64,000 nt of DNA from Sporosarcina sp. BP05 (GTDB lineage Bacteria; Bacillota; Bacilli; Bacillales_A; Planococcaceae), in contig NZ_JACFTD010000011.1 of NCBI RefSeq assembly GCF_014282005.1, positions 30,881 through 94,880 on the forward strand. The letters run 5' to 3'. The position numbers and the translations under genes are program-made. Positions 1 through 10,128 of this stretch are shown here, piece after piece; positions within the stretch are counted from its first letter, which is position 1, and each line of letters begins with the position of its first letter. The notes below the pieces were generated by a model. That model had not been told where the DNA came from and searched no databases. It worked only from the letters and a program-made list of their open reading frames with translations.

Positions 1-504
1 ATATTTGTTCATCAGATCGACTAAGTCTTCACTATGTTCTTTATATATGGAAAAGATTTCAAGGTGATAGGAAGATGTTTCCGGGTTATTAACGGAACCC
101 CCTGCCAGAAAAGCACCTCGTAAATAAGCGCGTTGACAACATCTCTTTTTTACCAATTCCTTTGAAATCTCATTTTTAAATTGAAATGTTCCTGTCAGAA
201 TTAGAAGTTCTTCCAGAAGGGCTTTTGCTCCGCTCCTAATTCGGCAAATGTAAACGTTGTTTTTTTTCAAGCGCATCTTTTTTCGAACAAGCAACTCTAC
301 TTTATAAGGATACAACCGTTTTAAATTCGTATAAAGGCGTCTTGCAATCGCAGCGTTTTCAGTTTGCACGTCCAGACTTAACTGTTTATTAGAAAAGGAA
401 AGTGCACCATTCATCCTAATGAACGCCGCTACCTCTGCCTTCGTACAACAGTCATCTGCTTCTATCTGTGTCATTTCCTTTTTTGTTTCTGAAGCAAAAG
501 ACAT
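1..504 (-). CDS. whiA: WhiA, N-terminal part (runs off window start)
   Basis: DNA-binding regulator WhiA (YvcL), a LAGLIDADG-homing-endonuclease-like fold plus a C-terminal HTH, linked to division and sporulation. Only the first 168 codons are inside the window; the HTH part is missing. The ATG at 504 has an AGAAAGGGGAAGA ribosome site. The reading begins [19 protein letters not shown] and continues with the family stretches RMNGALSF and [12 protein letters not shown], and [19 protein letters not shown], the typical WhiA segment. It is the last visible gene of the yvcI-rapZ-yvcK-whiA run, 25 bp after yvcK. The frame stays open to base 1, so the truncation is due to the window edge. Confidence 0.93.
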   Translation of the reverse strand, partial: MSFASETKKEMTQIEADDCCTKAEVAAFIRMNGALSFSNKQLSLDVQTENAAIARRLYTNLKRLYPYKVELLVRKKMRLKKNNVYICRIRSGAKALLEELLILTGTFQFKNEISKELVKKRCCQRAYLRGAFLAGGSVNNPETSSYHLEIFSIYKEHSEDLVDLMNKY

Positions 505-529
505 GATTCTTCCCCTTTCTCGGCGACGA

Positions 530-1513
530 TCACGTCTGTTCCGTTTTGTTTCCATTTTCCATATAATCTATGAGCCATTTAGCTACTTTCTCGGAATCAT
601 GTATGATAGTTCCATTTAATAATAAGCAAATGTCTCTCACTACGATATTTGGTACAAGTTGTTGAAGCGTTTCCAAATCGTTTTCGACAGGCCAAGGCGG
701 CCCCGTCCATTCTGTACCACCCTGCAACGTAGAAAACTCTGTACCGTTCAATAAAACCGTATCGATAAAGGATTCACCCGCATGATCATACAATGCCTGC
801 ACATGCTCAGAGGCCGTATAGCGATATGTTTCTCCTGCTTGCGTCGTCAAGTTGTTAATATACACCTTTTTCGCCTTACATGACAAGACCGCTTTACGAA
901 TTGATTGGACAAGAAGTGCTGGCAAGATGCTCGTATATAAGCTACCTGGACCAATAATAATCAGGTCGGCAGAATTGATGGCTTCTATTGTTTCAGGTAA
1001 CGGTTCAACTTCTTGTGGCGATAAATACACTTTGCGAATTTTACGTCCGTAAACCGGAATTTTCGACTCACCAGTCACGATTGTACCGTCTTCGAGTTCT
1101 GCATGCAATGTGATGCGCTGATTAGCGGCTGGTAATACTTTCCCTTTGATGTTCAACACCTTGCTCATTTGCTCGACTGCACGGGCGAAATCACCGGTGA
1201 TATCCGTCATAGCAGCCAGCATGAGATTGCCGAGTGAATGACCTTTCAAATCTTCCGAAGTAGCAAAGCGGTATTCAAACATCTCTTCGATTAATGGTTC
1301 AACATCTGAAAGCGCTGCCATCACTTTGCGTATATCACCCGGAGGCGGAATGTCATATTCATCAAGAAGTCTGCCTGAACTGCCGCCATCATCCGCTACT
1401 GTGACTACTGCGGTTAAATCGACGGGATATTTTTTCAATCCGCGTAGTAATGTCGACAAACCTGTTCCGCCGCCTAACACAACGACTTTTTTCAAGTTCC
1501 CGGATTTCGGCAT
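530..1513 (-). CDS. yvcK: YvcK/CofD-family gluconeogenesis and cell-wall factor
   Basis: YvcK family (MgfK; CofD/UPF0052 fold). In Firmicutes it binds UDP-sugars and is needed for normal morphology on gluconeogenic carbon sources. The nucleotide-binding loop [10 protein letters not shown] lies about 10 residues from the N-terminus, followed by [13 protein letters not shown] and later [10 protein letters not shown], the typical family blocks. I chose the ATG at 1513 because an AAAGGA site sits 7 bases upstream. A longer reading from a TTG at 1537 has no ribosome site and would overlap rapZ by 20 bp. Length is about 327 aa, normal for the family. It sits between rapZ and whiA as in B. subtilis. 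Confidence 0.95.
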   Translation of the reverse strand: MPKSGNLKKVVVLGGGTGLSTLLRGLKKYPVDLTAVVTVADDGGSSGRLLDEYDIPPPGDIRKVMAALSDVEPLIEEMFEYRFATSEDLKGHSLGNLMLAAMTDITGDFARAVEQMSKVLNIKGKVLPAANQRITLHAELEDGTIVTGESKIPVYGRKIRKVYLSPQEVEPLPETIEAINSADLIIIGPGSLYTSILPALLVQSIRKAVLSCKAKKVYINNLTTQAGETYRYTASEHVQALYDHAGESFIDTVLLNGTEFSTLQGGTEWTGPPWPVENDLETLQQLVPNIVVRDICLLLNGTIIHDSEKVAKWLIDYMENGNKTEQT

Positions 1514-1517
1514 AGCG

Positions 1518-2408
1518 TCAATCCTTTCTTTTTTCAATGTCCCTATGGGTTATTAGTGTCCGATACTCGTCTTTGAACCGGCTTCCGAAAAATTCAGCGA
1601 GTGTTACAGAGCGGTGTTGGCCTCCTGTACAGCCGAATGCAATTACAACTTGTGATTTTCCTTCATTTTTATATTGTGGAATTAAGAACTTGAATAAGTC
1701 CGTAAATTTTTCAATAAGGATTTGTGTATCGTTCCATTTAAGTACATAGTCATAGACTTCTTTATCGAGTCCCGTCTTCGGTTTCAAATCCTCAATATAG
1801 AAAGGATTTGGTAGGAAACGAATGTCAAATACGACATCTGCATCAATGGGCATACCATGCTTAAAACCGAAAGAGAGGAAGTTCAGCGTAAAACCAAGAT
1901 CATCCTTAGAGGAGAACTCAGACATTATTTTTTCTCTCAATGCCCTTGGTTTTAAACCTGAAGTGTTGAAAATTGAGCGTGCACGGCCTTTCATCTCGGA
2001 CAATAACAAGCGCTCTTTCTTAATACCTGCTAAGGGCAATCCGCCCGCGGACAGTGGATGTGACCTTCGCGATTCCTTATAACGTCGAACAAGCGTCTCA
2101 TCGTCTGCATCAAGGAATAATATTCGTGACGAAACACCCTTCATATGCAACAAATCGTCCAGTGCCCCAATGAGCGAATCAAATAGGTCACCTCCACGCG
2201 TATCCATGACAGCGGCTATCCTGTTCATTTTATTTTCCGATTTCATCATCAAATTCAGAAACATAACTAATAGCTCCGGAGGCAAATTATCGATGCAATA
2301 AAACCCAAGATCTTCAAAGCTCTGCACTGCAACCGTCTTACCAGCGCCTGACATTCCAGTAATTATAACTATTTCAATATCACTGCTTGGCTTCCCTATT
2401 TCAGTCAT
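1518..2408 (-). CDS. rapZ: RapZ (YvcJ) nucleotide-binding protein
   Basis: P-loop ATP/GTP-binding protein of the RapZ/YvcJ family. In Gammaproteobacteria RapZ is an adaptor that directs GlmZ sRNA decay; in Bacillus YvcJ has been linked to competence and nucleotide hydrolysis. Visible: Walker A GMSGAGKT at residues 18-25, the [12 protein letters not shown] segment, and the C-terminal domain ending in [17 protein letters not shown]. Its ATG overlaps the stop of the NUDIX gene by 4 bp, which points to translational coupling, and it is followed at once by yvcK. Length of 296 aa is typical. No oddities seen. Confidence 0.95.
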   Translation of the reverse strand: MTEIGKPSSDIEIVIITGMSGAGKTVAVQSFEDLGFYCIDNLPPELLVMFLNLMMKSENKMNRIAAVMDTRGGDLFDSLIGALDDLLHMKGVSSRILFLDADDETLVRRYKESRRSHPLSAGGLPLAGIKKERLLLSEMKGRARSIFNTSGLKPRALREKIMSEFSSKDDLGFTLNFLSFGFKHGMPIDADVVFDIRFLPNPFYIEDLKPKTGLDKEVYDYVLKWNDTQILIEKFTDLFKFLIPQYKNEGKSQVVIAFGCTGGQHRSVTLAEFFGSRFKDEYRTLITHRDIEKRKD

Positions 2409-2887
2409 TGTCCATCACCTTCCACTGAATATTGGATTTCCTCTTTCAATAATTTAAATTCTTCGGTGTAAAAAAACGTTCCATACTGTATCCCACTCTT
2501 GGAAACTGCAAATAGTAAATTGGTCCGATCTCCTTCCGCCATTGGAAGTGTCGCTAGGCTTTCAACGGGATGCCATTCCAGCACTCCCTCAACTGTCGTT
2601 TCAAACGGTTTACCTATTAAGTCAAATGCAATGAATGTGTGGAGCATCCATTCATTTTTAACATTCTCTCCGGTTTCATCCATAATCATCATTGTGTAGA
2701 CGGCTTTTAGCAGCGGATTAATCGGTACAGCACCGGTTTCTTCAGTGAATTCTCTGACGGCCGTTTCGTAAATCGACTCACCGGTATCCATCTTTCCACC
2801 AGGTGCTACATACCAGCCACGACGAGGTTTTTTTAACAATAATACATGATTGTCTTTTACTACTAGTAAATTTACGATTCTCTGCAT
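2405..2887 (-). CDS. yvcI: NUDIX hydrolase (YvcI-like)
   Basis: NUDIX phosphohydrolase; the substrate cannot be read from sequence, but these enzymes cleave nucleoside diphosphates linked to another group. The NUDIX box (G-x5-E-x7-RE-x-x-EE-x-G) is complete at about residues 30-53, with [18 protein letters not shown] as its core. Its position between trxB and rapZ is that of B. subtilis yvcI. The ATG at 2887 follows a weak GGGG ribosome site. A promoter-like sequence lies just upstream, and a terminator behind trxB separates it from that gene, so this gene probably heads the yvcI-rapZ-yvcK-whiA operon. Confidence 0.88.
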   Translation of the reverse strand: MQRIVNLLVVKDNHVLLLKKPRRGWYVAPGGKMDTGESIYETAVREFTEETGAVPINPLLKAVYTMMIMDETGENVKNEWMLHTFIAFDLIGKPFETTVEGVLEWHPVESLATLPMAEGDRTNLLFAVSKSGIQYGTFFYTEEFKLLKEEIQYSVEGDGQ

Positions 2888-2922
2888 TTGTCTAACCCCA
2901 CTTTTTATAAACGCATAGTATC

Positions 2923-2952
2923 ATTATACATCGAACCATTGTAAAACGACAA
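2923..2952 (-). promoter_or_regulatory. Putative sigma-A promoter for yvcI operon
   Basis: On the minus strand a TTGTCG -35 (2952-2947) is separated by 18 bases from a perfect TATAAT -10 (2928-2923), about 35 bases before the yvcI start. The -35 lies within the T-run of the trxB terminator, so the two signals abut. Confidence 0.5.
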
Positions 2953-2993
2953 AAAAAAGGCAAACTACCGGATTAGACCGATAAATTGCCTTT
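2951..2993 (-). terminator. Intrinsic terminator after trxB
   Basis: Minus-strand hairpin AAAGGCAA/TTGCCTTT (2986-2993 with 2956-2963), with an inner ATCGG/CCGGT-like pairing, followed by eight T residues. It lies about 100 bp after the trxB stop. Confidence 0.8.
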
Positions 2994-3094
2994 CAAAATT
3001 TATTTTATCAAAAGGGGGGTCAATTGATACTATTACTATACACCTTAGACATTGCATTACTGTTACAGCCACATTAAGGTTACATTAAAATCCA

Positions 3095-4108
<1,014 letters not shown>

Positions 4109-4123
4109 CTTTTCTGCTTATAA

Positions 4124-4490
4124 AGAAAAGCGTAAGCGCCTTGGTAGACCCGACAAGCGCTGGAGGGCCTTAAGATAAAGGCGCACTTTGCCTTTAACTT
4201 AAGGACTGAAGCGACTCGAGGGGCTAGGCGCTCGAGCTAGACAATAAGAAAAGCGTAAGGCGCCGTTCAGCTCCGATAGGCATAAGACGGGCGGGCTAAG
4301 CGGCGTTCTTTGCCGAATAGCCTGACCGACTTATGTCCCGAGGAGTTGGCGGCTGAAGCTAGACACTAAAGAAAAGCGTAAGGCGCCGTCTTAGACGCGA
4401 CAGGCATAAGTAATCCAGCGACGTGGCGCTCTTTGCCACATAGCTGGATTACTTTCAAGGAACGCAGCTTAAGTACGCCACTTCCTGTAG
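4124..4490 (+). repeat. Three tandem copies of the AGAAAAGCG...CTAGACA nested-hairpin repeat
   Basis: Three consecutive units begin with AGAAAAGCGTAAG (4124, 4247, 4370); the first two end with GCTAGACA (near 4243 and 4366). Each has a different central helix with the same architecture: CCTTAAG/CTTAAGG with AAAGGC/GCCTTT; GGCTA/TAGCC with CGGC/GCCG; and AATCCAGC/GCTGGATT with TGGC/GCCA. All keep TTTGCC at the apex. The third unit ends in an ACGCCACTTCCTGTAG-type tail instead of CTAGACA. No open frame with a ribosome site is seen. This fills the whole trxB-TPR gap. Confidence 0.85.
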
Positions 4491-4494
4491 TCCC

Positions 4495-6015
4495 TTAGGC
4501 ATCGAATTGTGGTAAATACTCAATCAATTCTCCGACATACTTTGTCAGCGTCGGAACTGATACACCGAATTCCTTTGCTATCGCTGTTTTGGTCACATCC
4601 GGATAACGGGATGACTGGAACATATAATCCGCCGCGGCTGCAAGTGCCGCTGGATTTCTAAACAAATAAGTGCGACTTAATGCAGTCTCGCATAGGGTGA
4701 ACCACATTTGAAACAGATGGGATGCTTGTTTATCGAGCGGACAATATTTGTTGTACAGTAAGTCCGTTGTTTCAAGTGCCCGCATAAATGACTTATCAAA
4801 GTTAGTTTCCGGCATGAACTCATAATCGAGGCCACTTGCCAGGAAAAGTCGCTCATAGTCACTCAGTTTTTCGACTTCAATATAAGATGGATGTGAGATG
4901 ATTTCCTGTTTATGTCCTGATTTTCCAAGAAGATAAAAACCAAACATCCTTTCACTTCTGTAGGTATTGGTGATTTTACTGAGTAAAAACTCCCTATCCT
5001 GCTCGAGTGAGTCAGACGTGATAATCTCCTGGACATCTTTCCACGGCTCGTAACCAGCCTTCGAAGGATCTATTTCAACCAGTTTTGCATATGCGTCCCG
5101 CGCAACTTTTTCATGCCCAGAGAAATAAGCAGAATGGGACAGCCAGAAGTAATAGCCTGTATCCCCTTCAAACCCTCTTTTCTGAAGACTTCTGAGCCAA
5201 TTATAGGCTTCTTTATGTCTGCCAATAAGCGCAAATGTTGCGCCGAGTTTATAGCGATTTTCAAATTGATACGGCTTAATTTTCACAAGTAAAGCAAGTA
5301 GGGACTCTAATTCCTCTTCCTTTTTTTCGTAATAATAAAAGACCGCCAGATTGCAAAGTGCATGGATATTTCCTTTATTACGATTTAAAACATCATGAAG
5401 TAACTTACTAGCCCGTTCGTTCTCCCCTATATAAAAATAGGCAAGCGCTAAATTGTTGTAAGCCGCCCAAAATTCCGGGTAATCTTCAATAATTGACTCA
5501 AGTAATTCCACAGCCGCCTTGAAATCACCCGACTCCATAAGTCGGCGTGCCTTTTCCTGTAAAAAGTACACTTCACCATCCGGCATTTCATCGTCATTAA
5601 ATGACTCTTCCTGTTCTGCGAAATCAATGATTTCTATTGAATCATCAGCAAATGGGCCATCGGGATCAATTAATATATATTTTTCCGCATACATCTTCGC
5701 ATCCCGTAGCATACCGAGATGGGCGTGCACTTCCGCCAAATAGAATATAATTTCCTCTTCCGTAGGTGCGAGTGAGTTTGCGGTCATTAGCAGTTCATGC
5801 GCTTCCTCGAAACGGCCCTCTTCCATAACGAGCACACCGTATTCCATGAGGATTTTCCAATCTTCAGGGCTTAGCTCTGATGCTCTTTTCAAATACCGCT
5901 GCGCATCTTCAAAACGATCGCGTTGCATCGCCTGAATCGCCTTATTATAATAAAATTCACCGTCTGGAATGAACGAAATAATTTTTTCATCGTGCTTCTT
6001 ACGTAGTTTATCCAA
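4495..6015 (-). CDS. Tetratricopeptide-repeat protein with C-terminal HTH-like segment
   Basis: A 506-aa protein built of TPR-like helical repeats, for example the stretches FEDAQRYLKRASELSPEDW, FEEAHELLMTANSLAPTEE, FKAAVELLESIIEDYPEFW and ERASKLLHDVLNRNKGN. It has no signal peptide or membrane segment, so it is probably a cytoplasmic scaffold or adaptor. The last about 35 residues (TKTAIAKEFGVSVPTLTKYV) look like a helix-turn-helix, which is unusual for a plain TPR protein. The position beside trxB matches B. subtilis yvcD. The start is a TTG at 6015 with a weak GGGGG site. Partner and function are unknown. Confidence 0.82.
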   Translation of the reverse strand: MDKLRKKHDEKIISFIPDGEFYYNKAIQAMQRDRFEDAQRYLKRASELSPEDWKILMEYGVLVMEEGRFEEAHELLMTANSLAPTEEEIIFYLAEVHAHLGMLRDAKMYAEKYILIDPDGPFADDSIEIIDFAEQEESFNDDEMPDGEVYFLQEKARRLMESGDFKAAVELLESIIEDYPEFWAAYNNLALAYFYIGENERASKLLHDVLNRNKGNIHALCNLAVFYYYEKKEEELESLLALLVKIKPYQFENRYKLGATFALIGRHKEAYNWLRSLQKRGFEGDTGYYFWLSHSAYFSGHEKVARDAYAKLVEIDPSKAGYEPWKDVQEIITSDSLEQDREFLLSKITNTYRSERMFGFYLLGKSGHKQEIISHPSYIEVEKLSDYERLFLASGLDYEFMPETNFDKSFMRALETTDLLYNKYCPLDKQASHLFQMWFTLCETALSRTYLFRNPAALAAAADYMFQSSRYPDVTKTAIAKEFGVSVPTLTKYVGELIEYLPQFDA

Positions 6016-6028
6016 TCATATTCCCCCG

Positions 6029-6063
6029 AAAAAATAAGAAGGAACGCAAAGCACGTTCCTTCT
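6029..6063 (-). terminator. Terminator of the hprK-lgt-yvoD-ppaX-yvoF operon
   Basis: Minus-strand AGAAGGAACG / CGTTCCTTCT stem with a 7-base loop, followed by TATTTTTT. It sits about 40 bp after the yvoF stop and just before the TPR gene start. Confidence 0.85.
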
Positions 6064-6100
6064 CGTATTGTCCCCCATTATACCATAAGATACATCAGCA

Positions 6101-6625
6101 CTATCTGTTTTCATCTTTTTGTTGTCGCTCAATCATCTGCTCTTGCGTAAAGATGATCTTAACCGGATTGCCACCAGCAAACACACCCGGTGGGATATCA
6201 CGATTTACAAGGGAAGCGGCAGAAACAATCGCCCCATCGCCAATTTCTACTCCAGGAAGAATTGTCGTATTTGCTCCAATTAATACGTTCTTTCCAATAA
6301 TGACATCTCCTATACGATACTCATCTATTAAGTATTCATGCGCAAGGATTGTCGTATTGAAGCCAATAATTGAATTGTCGCCGACTTTTATCCGCTCCGG
6401 GAACATGACGTCAGGCATAACCATTAGGGCGAAAGACGTCTTATTCCCGACTTCCATTTTCAAAAACGTACGGAACAAAAAGTTCTTCATCGGGATGAAT
6501 GGTGTATACCTCGATAATTGGATAACAGCAAAGTTTTTTGCCACTTTCAAAAACGGGACCGTCTTGTAAATATGCCAAAGTGAGTTTGCTCCAACTTGTG
6601 CGGGATGCCTTTCAGTACGTCTCAA
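6101..6625 (-). CDS. yvoF: Left-handed beta-helix acyltransferase (YvoF-like)
   Basis: Hexapeptide-repeat acyl/acetyltransferase. From about residue 75 the chain shows repeats of the [LIV]-G-x4 type (RIKVGDNSIIGFNTTI, DVIIGKNVLIGANTTILPG, VEIGDGAIVSAASLV), ending in the usual PPGVFAGGNPVKII exit motif of the family. The acceptor substrate is not evident. The ATG at 6625 overlaps the ppaX stop by 4 bp, so translation is probably coupled. Last gene of the hprK operon, as in B. subtilis yvoF. Length of 174 aa fits that family. Confidence 0.88.
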   Translation of the reverse strand: MRRTERHPAQVGANSLWHIYKTVPFLKVAKNFAVIQLSRYTPFIPMKNFLFRTFLKMEVGNKTSFALMVMPDVMFPERIKVGDNSIIGFNTTILAHEYLIDEYRIGDVIIGKNVLIGANTTILPGVEIGDGAIVSAASLVNRDIPPGVFAGGNPVKIIFTQEQMIERQQKDENR

Positions 6626-7275
6626 CTTTTTTCGCCTTTAACCAATTGCAGTAAATCCGAAATATGCTGCAACATGTAATCTGGATTGAACGTTTGTAAA
6701 AAGGCTTCCCCTTTTGCGGACCATGCAACACCCGCTGTACGGACTCCCGCATTTTGTCCACCAACTATATCATGGTAGTTATCACCAATCATAAGGGCTT
6801 CATCTACGGTAGCTCCCAATCGTTCAAGTGCCAATAAAATCGGTTCTGGGTCAGGCTTCGTTTTCGTTACATCATCCATTGCTATGACTTCGTCAAAGAC
6901 CCCTTCTACATCAAGAAGTCCCAAGCCCCGCATAACCATATCTTTTCTCTTTGTTGAAACAATCGCCATTTTCATGCCCGCCGCCTTCAACAACTTCATT
7001 GTTTCGGACACACCGTCGAACTCGCTAGAAAGTTCATCATGCATCGATTTATTCCACGCTCTGTATTCTTCAATCAGTTGCTCCGTCTTTTCAGGGTCAA
7101 TCGAATCGAATGTTTCGTGTAATGTCGGTCCTAGAAACGGTAATATATCGATTCGTTCATATTTTCCTGGGTAGTTTTTTTCAAGGACATATTGAAATGT
7201 CCCGATGATCAATTCATTCGTATCCAGTAATGTTCCGTCAAAATCAAATAGTAGTGTAGTAATTGGTTTAGCCAT
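6622..7275 (-). CDS. ppaX: Pyrophosphatase PpaX (HAD family)
   Basis: HAD-superfamily phosphatase. PpaX (YvoE/HprP neighbour) hydrolyses pyrophosphate released when HPrK dephosphorylates P-Ser-HPr by phosphorolysis. Motif I FDFDGT is at residues 10-15, motif II IVSTKR is mid-protein, and K-x-x-P-x-P (KTKPDPEP) and GDNYHDIVGGQNAG form motifs III/IV. I placed the start at the ATG at 7275 because AAGAAGGAGG lies upstream; an upstream in-frame extension of 20 residues is basic and would sit inside yvoD. It overlaps the yvoD stop by 8 bp. Co-location with hprK supports the role. Confidence 0.92.
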   Translation of the reverse strand: MAKPITTLLFDFDGTLLDTNELIIGTFQYVLEKNYPGKYERIDILPFLGPTLHETFDSIDPEKTEQLIEEYRAWNKSMHDELSSEFDGVSETMKLLKAAGMKMAIVSTKRKDMVMRGLGLLDVEGVFDEVIAMDDVTKTKPDPEPILLALERLGATVDEALMIGDNYHDIVGGQNAGVRTAGVAWSAKGEAFLQTFNPDYMLQHISDLLQLVKGEKS

Positions 7276-8212
7276 CTGCAACCGGGACCTCCTTCTTTTT
7301 CTGTTGTTCAGACCGTTTCCAGACATACGCGACAATGATCGTCAGCACGAAGGCCGTTACGACCCTGATAATCAGTAATGGCAGAATAGGAATGCCAAGT
7401 GGGATAAAAATCAGTGTATCTTCTATAACTGCGTGACAAGCAACGAGGAAGATGAATGCTAGTGTTGCGTCCTTCTTGCTCACACCATCCTCTTGTACAG
7501 CCTGAATCATAACGCCGGCACCATAAGCAAGGCCGATAACTAGACCCGCGACAAGCGTTGTTGAAGCATTCGGTTGTACACCAATTATTTTCGTAAATGG
7601 TGCTACTTTCTCAGAAAACTTCTGCAAATAATGACGATCCTTCAATAACTGGACAAAAATCATTAGTGGGATGACGATTATGGCAAGTTGTAAGACGCCG
7701 AATGATGCTTTCTGTACACCAAGCAATCCAATTTCCAACCAGCCATCTGGTATAGCCGTAATTTGCGGAGCCATACCGTATTGCGCCGTCTCCCCTCCGC
7801 CTTTCCATAACAAATTGATGACGATACCTGATAGAATAGCTAGCCCATACCGAACAACAATCACGATCCACAGCTTCACACCAACTTTCAGTGCAACGCC
7901 TGTTTCAATGAATATATTATGCGAAAACGACAACATGACAGCAATGATGAATACTTCCTTGACAGTCATTTCCAACGATAAAATACCGGCAATTCCCGCA
8001 TACAGATTGAGTGCATTACCAAGCACCAACGGAATCGCCGCTTCTCCACTCAGACCGAATATCCCCATAAACGGTGCAACAAGTTTAATAAGCCACGGCA
8101 ACACCGGTGTATGCTGTAAAATGATGACAAGTACTGTGATTGGAAAGATGATTTTCCCCAGTGTCCACGTTGTCAGAAGTCCCGCCTTTAACCCCTTTTG
8201 AAGCGTCCCCAT
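7268..8212 (-). CDS. yvoD: YvoD-like nucleoside-recognition/Gate-domain membrane protein
   Basis: Integral membrane protein of 314 aa with about eight hydrophobic segments and two Gate-type blocks (GEAAIPLVLGNALNLYAG; FIFLVACHAVIEDTLIFIPL), resembling spore-maturation/nucleoside-recognition proteins and B. subtilis YvoD. The transported substrate is unknown. The ATG at 8212 follows AAAAGGGGTTTGAGAA. It lies 16 bp downstream of lgt and overlaps ppaX, so it is part of the hprK-lgt-yvoD-ppaX-yvoF transcription unit. The C-terminus is basic (KRSEQQKKKEV), presumably cytoplasmic. Confidence 0.85.
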   Translation of the reverse strand: MGTLQKGLKAGLLTTWTLGKIIFPITVLVIILQHTPVLPWLIKLVAPFMGIFGLSGEAAIPLVLGNALNLYAGIAGILSLEMTVKEVFIIAVMLSFSHNIFIETGVALKVGVKLWIVIVVRYGLAILSGIVINLLWKGGGETAQYGMAPQITAIPDGWLEIGLLGVQKASFGVLQLAIIVIPLMIFVQLLKDRHYLQKFSEKVAPFTKIIGVQPNASTTLVAGLVIGLAYGAGVMIQAVQEDGVSKKDATLAFIFLVACHAVIEDTLIFIPLGIPILPLLIIRVVTAFVLTIIVAYVWKRSEQQKKKEVPVADG

Positions 8213-8227
8213 TTCTCAAACCCCTTT

Positions 8228-9037
8228 TTATTTATCTTGATAATTCACATTTACTTTTTGAACATATCTTCGCACTATGAAAACCGCGATTGCAACAATG
8301 ATTGTGATGACGGATACTAGCTGCGCCGCCCGAAGTTCACCGATGACATATAAACTGTCCGTTCGCATTCCTTCGATGAAGAAGCGCCCAGCAGAATACC
8401 AGACAAGGTAGAAAAGAAACATTTCGCCGCGCTTCAAGTTCACTTTGCGCAATGAAATAATAATGACTAGCCCAACAATATTCCACATCGATTCATAAAG
8501 GAATGTCGGATGATACGTCACGCCTTCAATCGTCATCTGGTTCATAATCCAATCAGGAATAATCGTTGTTTCAATGAACTTTTCTGAAACAGGACCACCG
8601 TGCGCTTCCTGATTCATGAAATTTCCCCAGCGGCCAATAATTTGACCAATCAACAGTCCAGCTGCTGCAATATCAACCACTTTCCAAAATGAAATACCTC
8701 TCTTTTTCGTGAAGAAGTACGTCGTAATGAAGGCACCAATTAATGCACCATGGATAGCGATGCCGCCCTCCCAAATTTGAATAATTTGTCCCGGATGGTC
8801 TTTATAATAATCCCACGAGAAAATAACATAGTAAATTCGCGCACTAACAATCGCGATTGGAACAGCCCAAATGAGCAGGTCCGTCAAAAAATCCGGATGC
8901 ATTCCGCGCTTCACCATTTCTTTTTGAACAACAATGAATGCGAGTACAATCCCTAGTGCAATTAAGATCCCATACCACCTGACTTCCAGTGGACCTAGTG
9001 AAAATGCAATCGGGTTTATTGCAAGTACATTAAACAT
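8228..9037 (-). CDS. lgt: Prolipoprotein diacylglyceryl transferase
   Basis: Lgt transfers diacylglycerol from phosphatidylglycerol to the lipobox cysteine of prolipoproteins in the membrane, the first step of lipoprotein maturation. The signature GRWGNFMNQEAHGG is at residues 135-148 (R136, N139 and E144 in the conserved block), with IAIHGALIG near 93-101. Seven or so membrane segments; length 269 aa is standard. An AAAGGATAGG site precedes the ATG. The second gene of the hprK operon, 30 bp after hprK. Substrates in this window include PrsA and the lipoprotein at 42166-42765. Confidence 0.97.
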   Translation of the reverse strand: MFNVLAINPIAFSLGPLEVRWYGILIALGIVLAFIVVQKEMVKRGMHPDFLTDLLIWAVPIAIVSARIYYVIFSWDYYKDHPGQIIQIWEGGIAIHGALIGAFITTYFFTKKRGISFWKVVDIAAAGLLIGQIIGRWGNFMNQEAHGGPVSEKFIETTIIPDWIMNQMTIEGVTYHPTFLYESMWNIVGLVIIISLRKVNLKRGEMFLFYLVWYSAGRFFIEGMRTDSLYVIGELRAAQLVSVITIIVAIAVFIVRRYVQKVNVNYQDK

Positions 9038-9067
9038 GTATCAACCTATCCTTTCTCCATCAATCAT

Positions 9068-9994
9068 TTACTTTCGATTCACTTTAATTTCAGCGGCAAG
9101 TTTTTTCGTAAACTCTTCTGCTGCATTAACACCAAGCTTCTTCATTCGATAATCCATTGCTGCAACTTCAATTATGACAGACAAGTTACGTCCTGGTCTT
9201 ACCGGTACAGTCAGCTTCGTCAATTCCGAATCCATAATTTTCATCTTTTCTTCATCAATACCAAGTCGGTCATAAATCTTATCCTGATCCCAAAATTCAA
9301 GATCGATGATAATTAATATTCGTTTATCACTTTTCACGGCGCTGGCCCCGAACAATGTCATCATATCAACAATCCCAACTCCACGGATTTCAAGCATATG
9401 TTCAAGCAGTTTTGGTGGATTTCCAATCAACACATTTTTAGCTACCTGTCTAATTTCCACAAGGTCATCAGCTACCAATCGATGACCCCTTTTCACAAGT
9501 TCAAGAGCAGTTTCACTTTTCCCCACACCACTCTTGCCCGTGATCAGTATGCCAATTCCATAAACATCTACAAGTACCCCATGAAGGGCTGTCATTGGTG
9601 CAAGTCTGCCACTTAGATAATTCGTCAGCATACCCGAAAATCGTGTCGTTGGAACATCCGTTTTCAACACAGGAATGCCTTTACTCTCGGCAGCCTCAAT
9701 CAATTCAATCGGCACTTCCATTTCATGTGCCACAATGATGGCCGGCGTAGTTTCTGAACAGAGTCTTTTCATCCGATCTATCCGTTCTACTTCTTTTAAA
9801 TTCGCGAAAAATGATAGTTCTGTTTTGCCCAAAAGTTGAACACGATCCGCCAGATAATAATCGAAATAACCAGCCATTTCAAGTCCAGGCCTTGAAATAT
9901 CACTCGTATGTATTTGACGCTCAATGCCGGCTTCTCCTGCGCATAGTTCAAGAAAAAGTTTTTCTTGAACATCCTTTACTGTTACATAAGACAT
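9068..9994 (-). CDS. hprK: HPr(Ser) kinase/phosphorylase
   Basis: Bifunctional enzyme that phosphorylates Ser46 of HPr, or removes the phosphate by phosphorolysis, and so controls carbon catabolite repression. Walker A GKSGVGKS is at residues 153-160 and the HPrK signature [10 protein letters not shown] at 201-210. The N-terminal domain (to about 130) is typical, total length 308 aa. The ATG at 9994 follows AAGGGGCGAGTTA. It is first in the operon with lgt, yvoD, ppaX and yvoF, and diverges from the amidase at 10129. PpaX downstream supplies pyrophosphate clearance. Confidence 0.97.
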   Translation of the reverse strand: MSYVTVKDVQEKLFLELCAGEAGIERQIHTSDISRPGLEMAGYFDYYLADRVQLLGKTELSFFANLKEVERIDRMKRLCSETTPAIIVAHEMEVPIELIEAAESKGIPVLKTDVPTTRFSGMLTNYLSGRLAPMTALHGVLVDVYGIGILITGKSGVGKSETALELVKRGHRLVADDLVEIRQVAKNVLIGNPPKLLEHMLEIRGVGIVDMMTLFGASAVKSDKRILIIIDLEFWDQDKIYDRLGIDEEKMKIMDSELTKLTVPVRPGRNLSVIIEVAAMDYRMKKLGVNAAEEFTKKLAAEIKVNRK

Positions 9995-10128
9995 TAACTC
10001 GCCCCTTTTCTATATATTCAAACGTCTATACCCTATTTTACCATGCACAATTTCAAATGAAATGATTTAGTGCCGAGACTGTCCACTTCTAAACTCTTTT
10101 TTCCTATATAGGGGATAAGGAGGGGAAG

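Noticed and set aside
3005..3080. Short plus-strand ORF after AAAGGGGGG in the trxB-yvcI gap
   Set aside because: About 17 codons from a TTG, no promoter and no terminator on that strand; could be chance.
4124..4490. A CRISPR array from the repeated AGAAAAGCG units
   Set aside because: Units are about 120 bp, differ in the middle, have no regular spacers and no cas genes are near.
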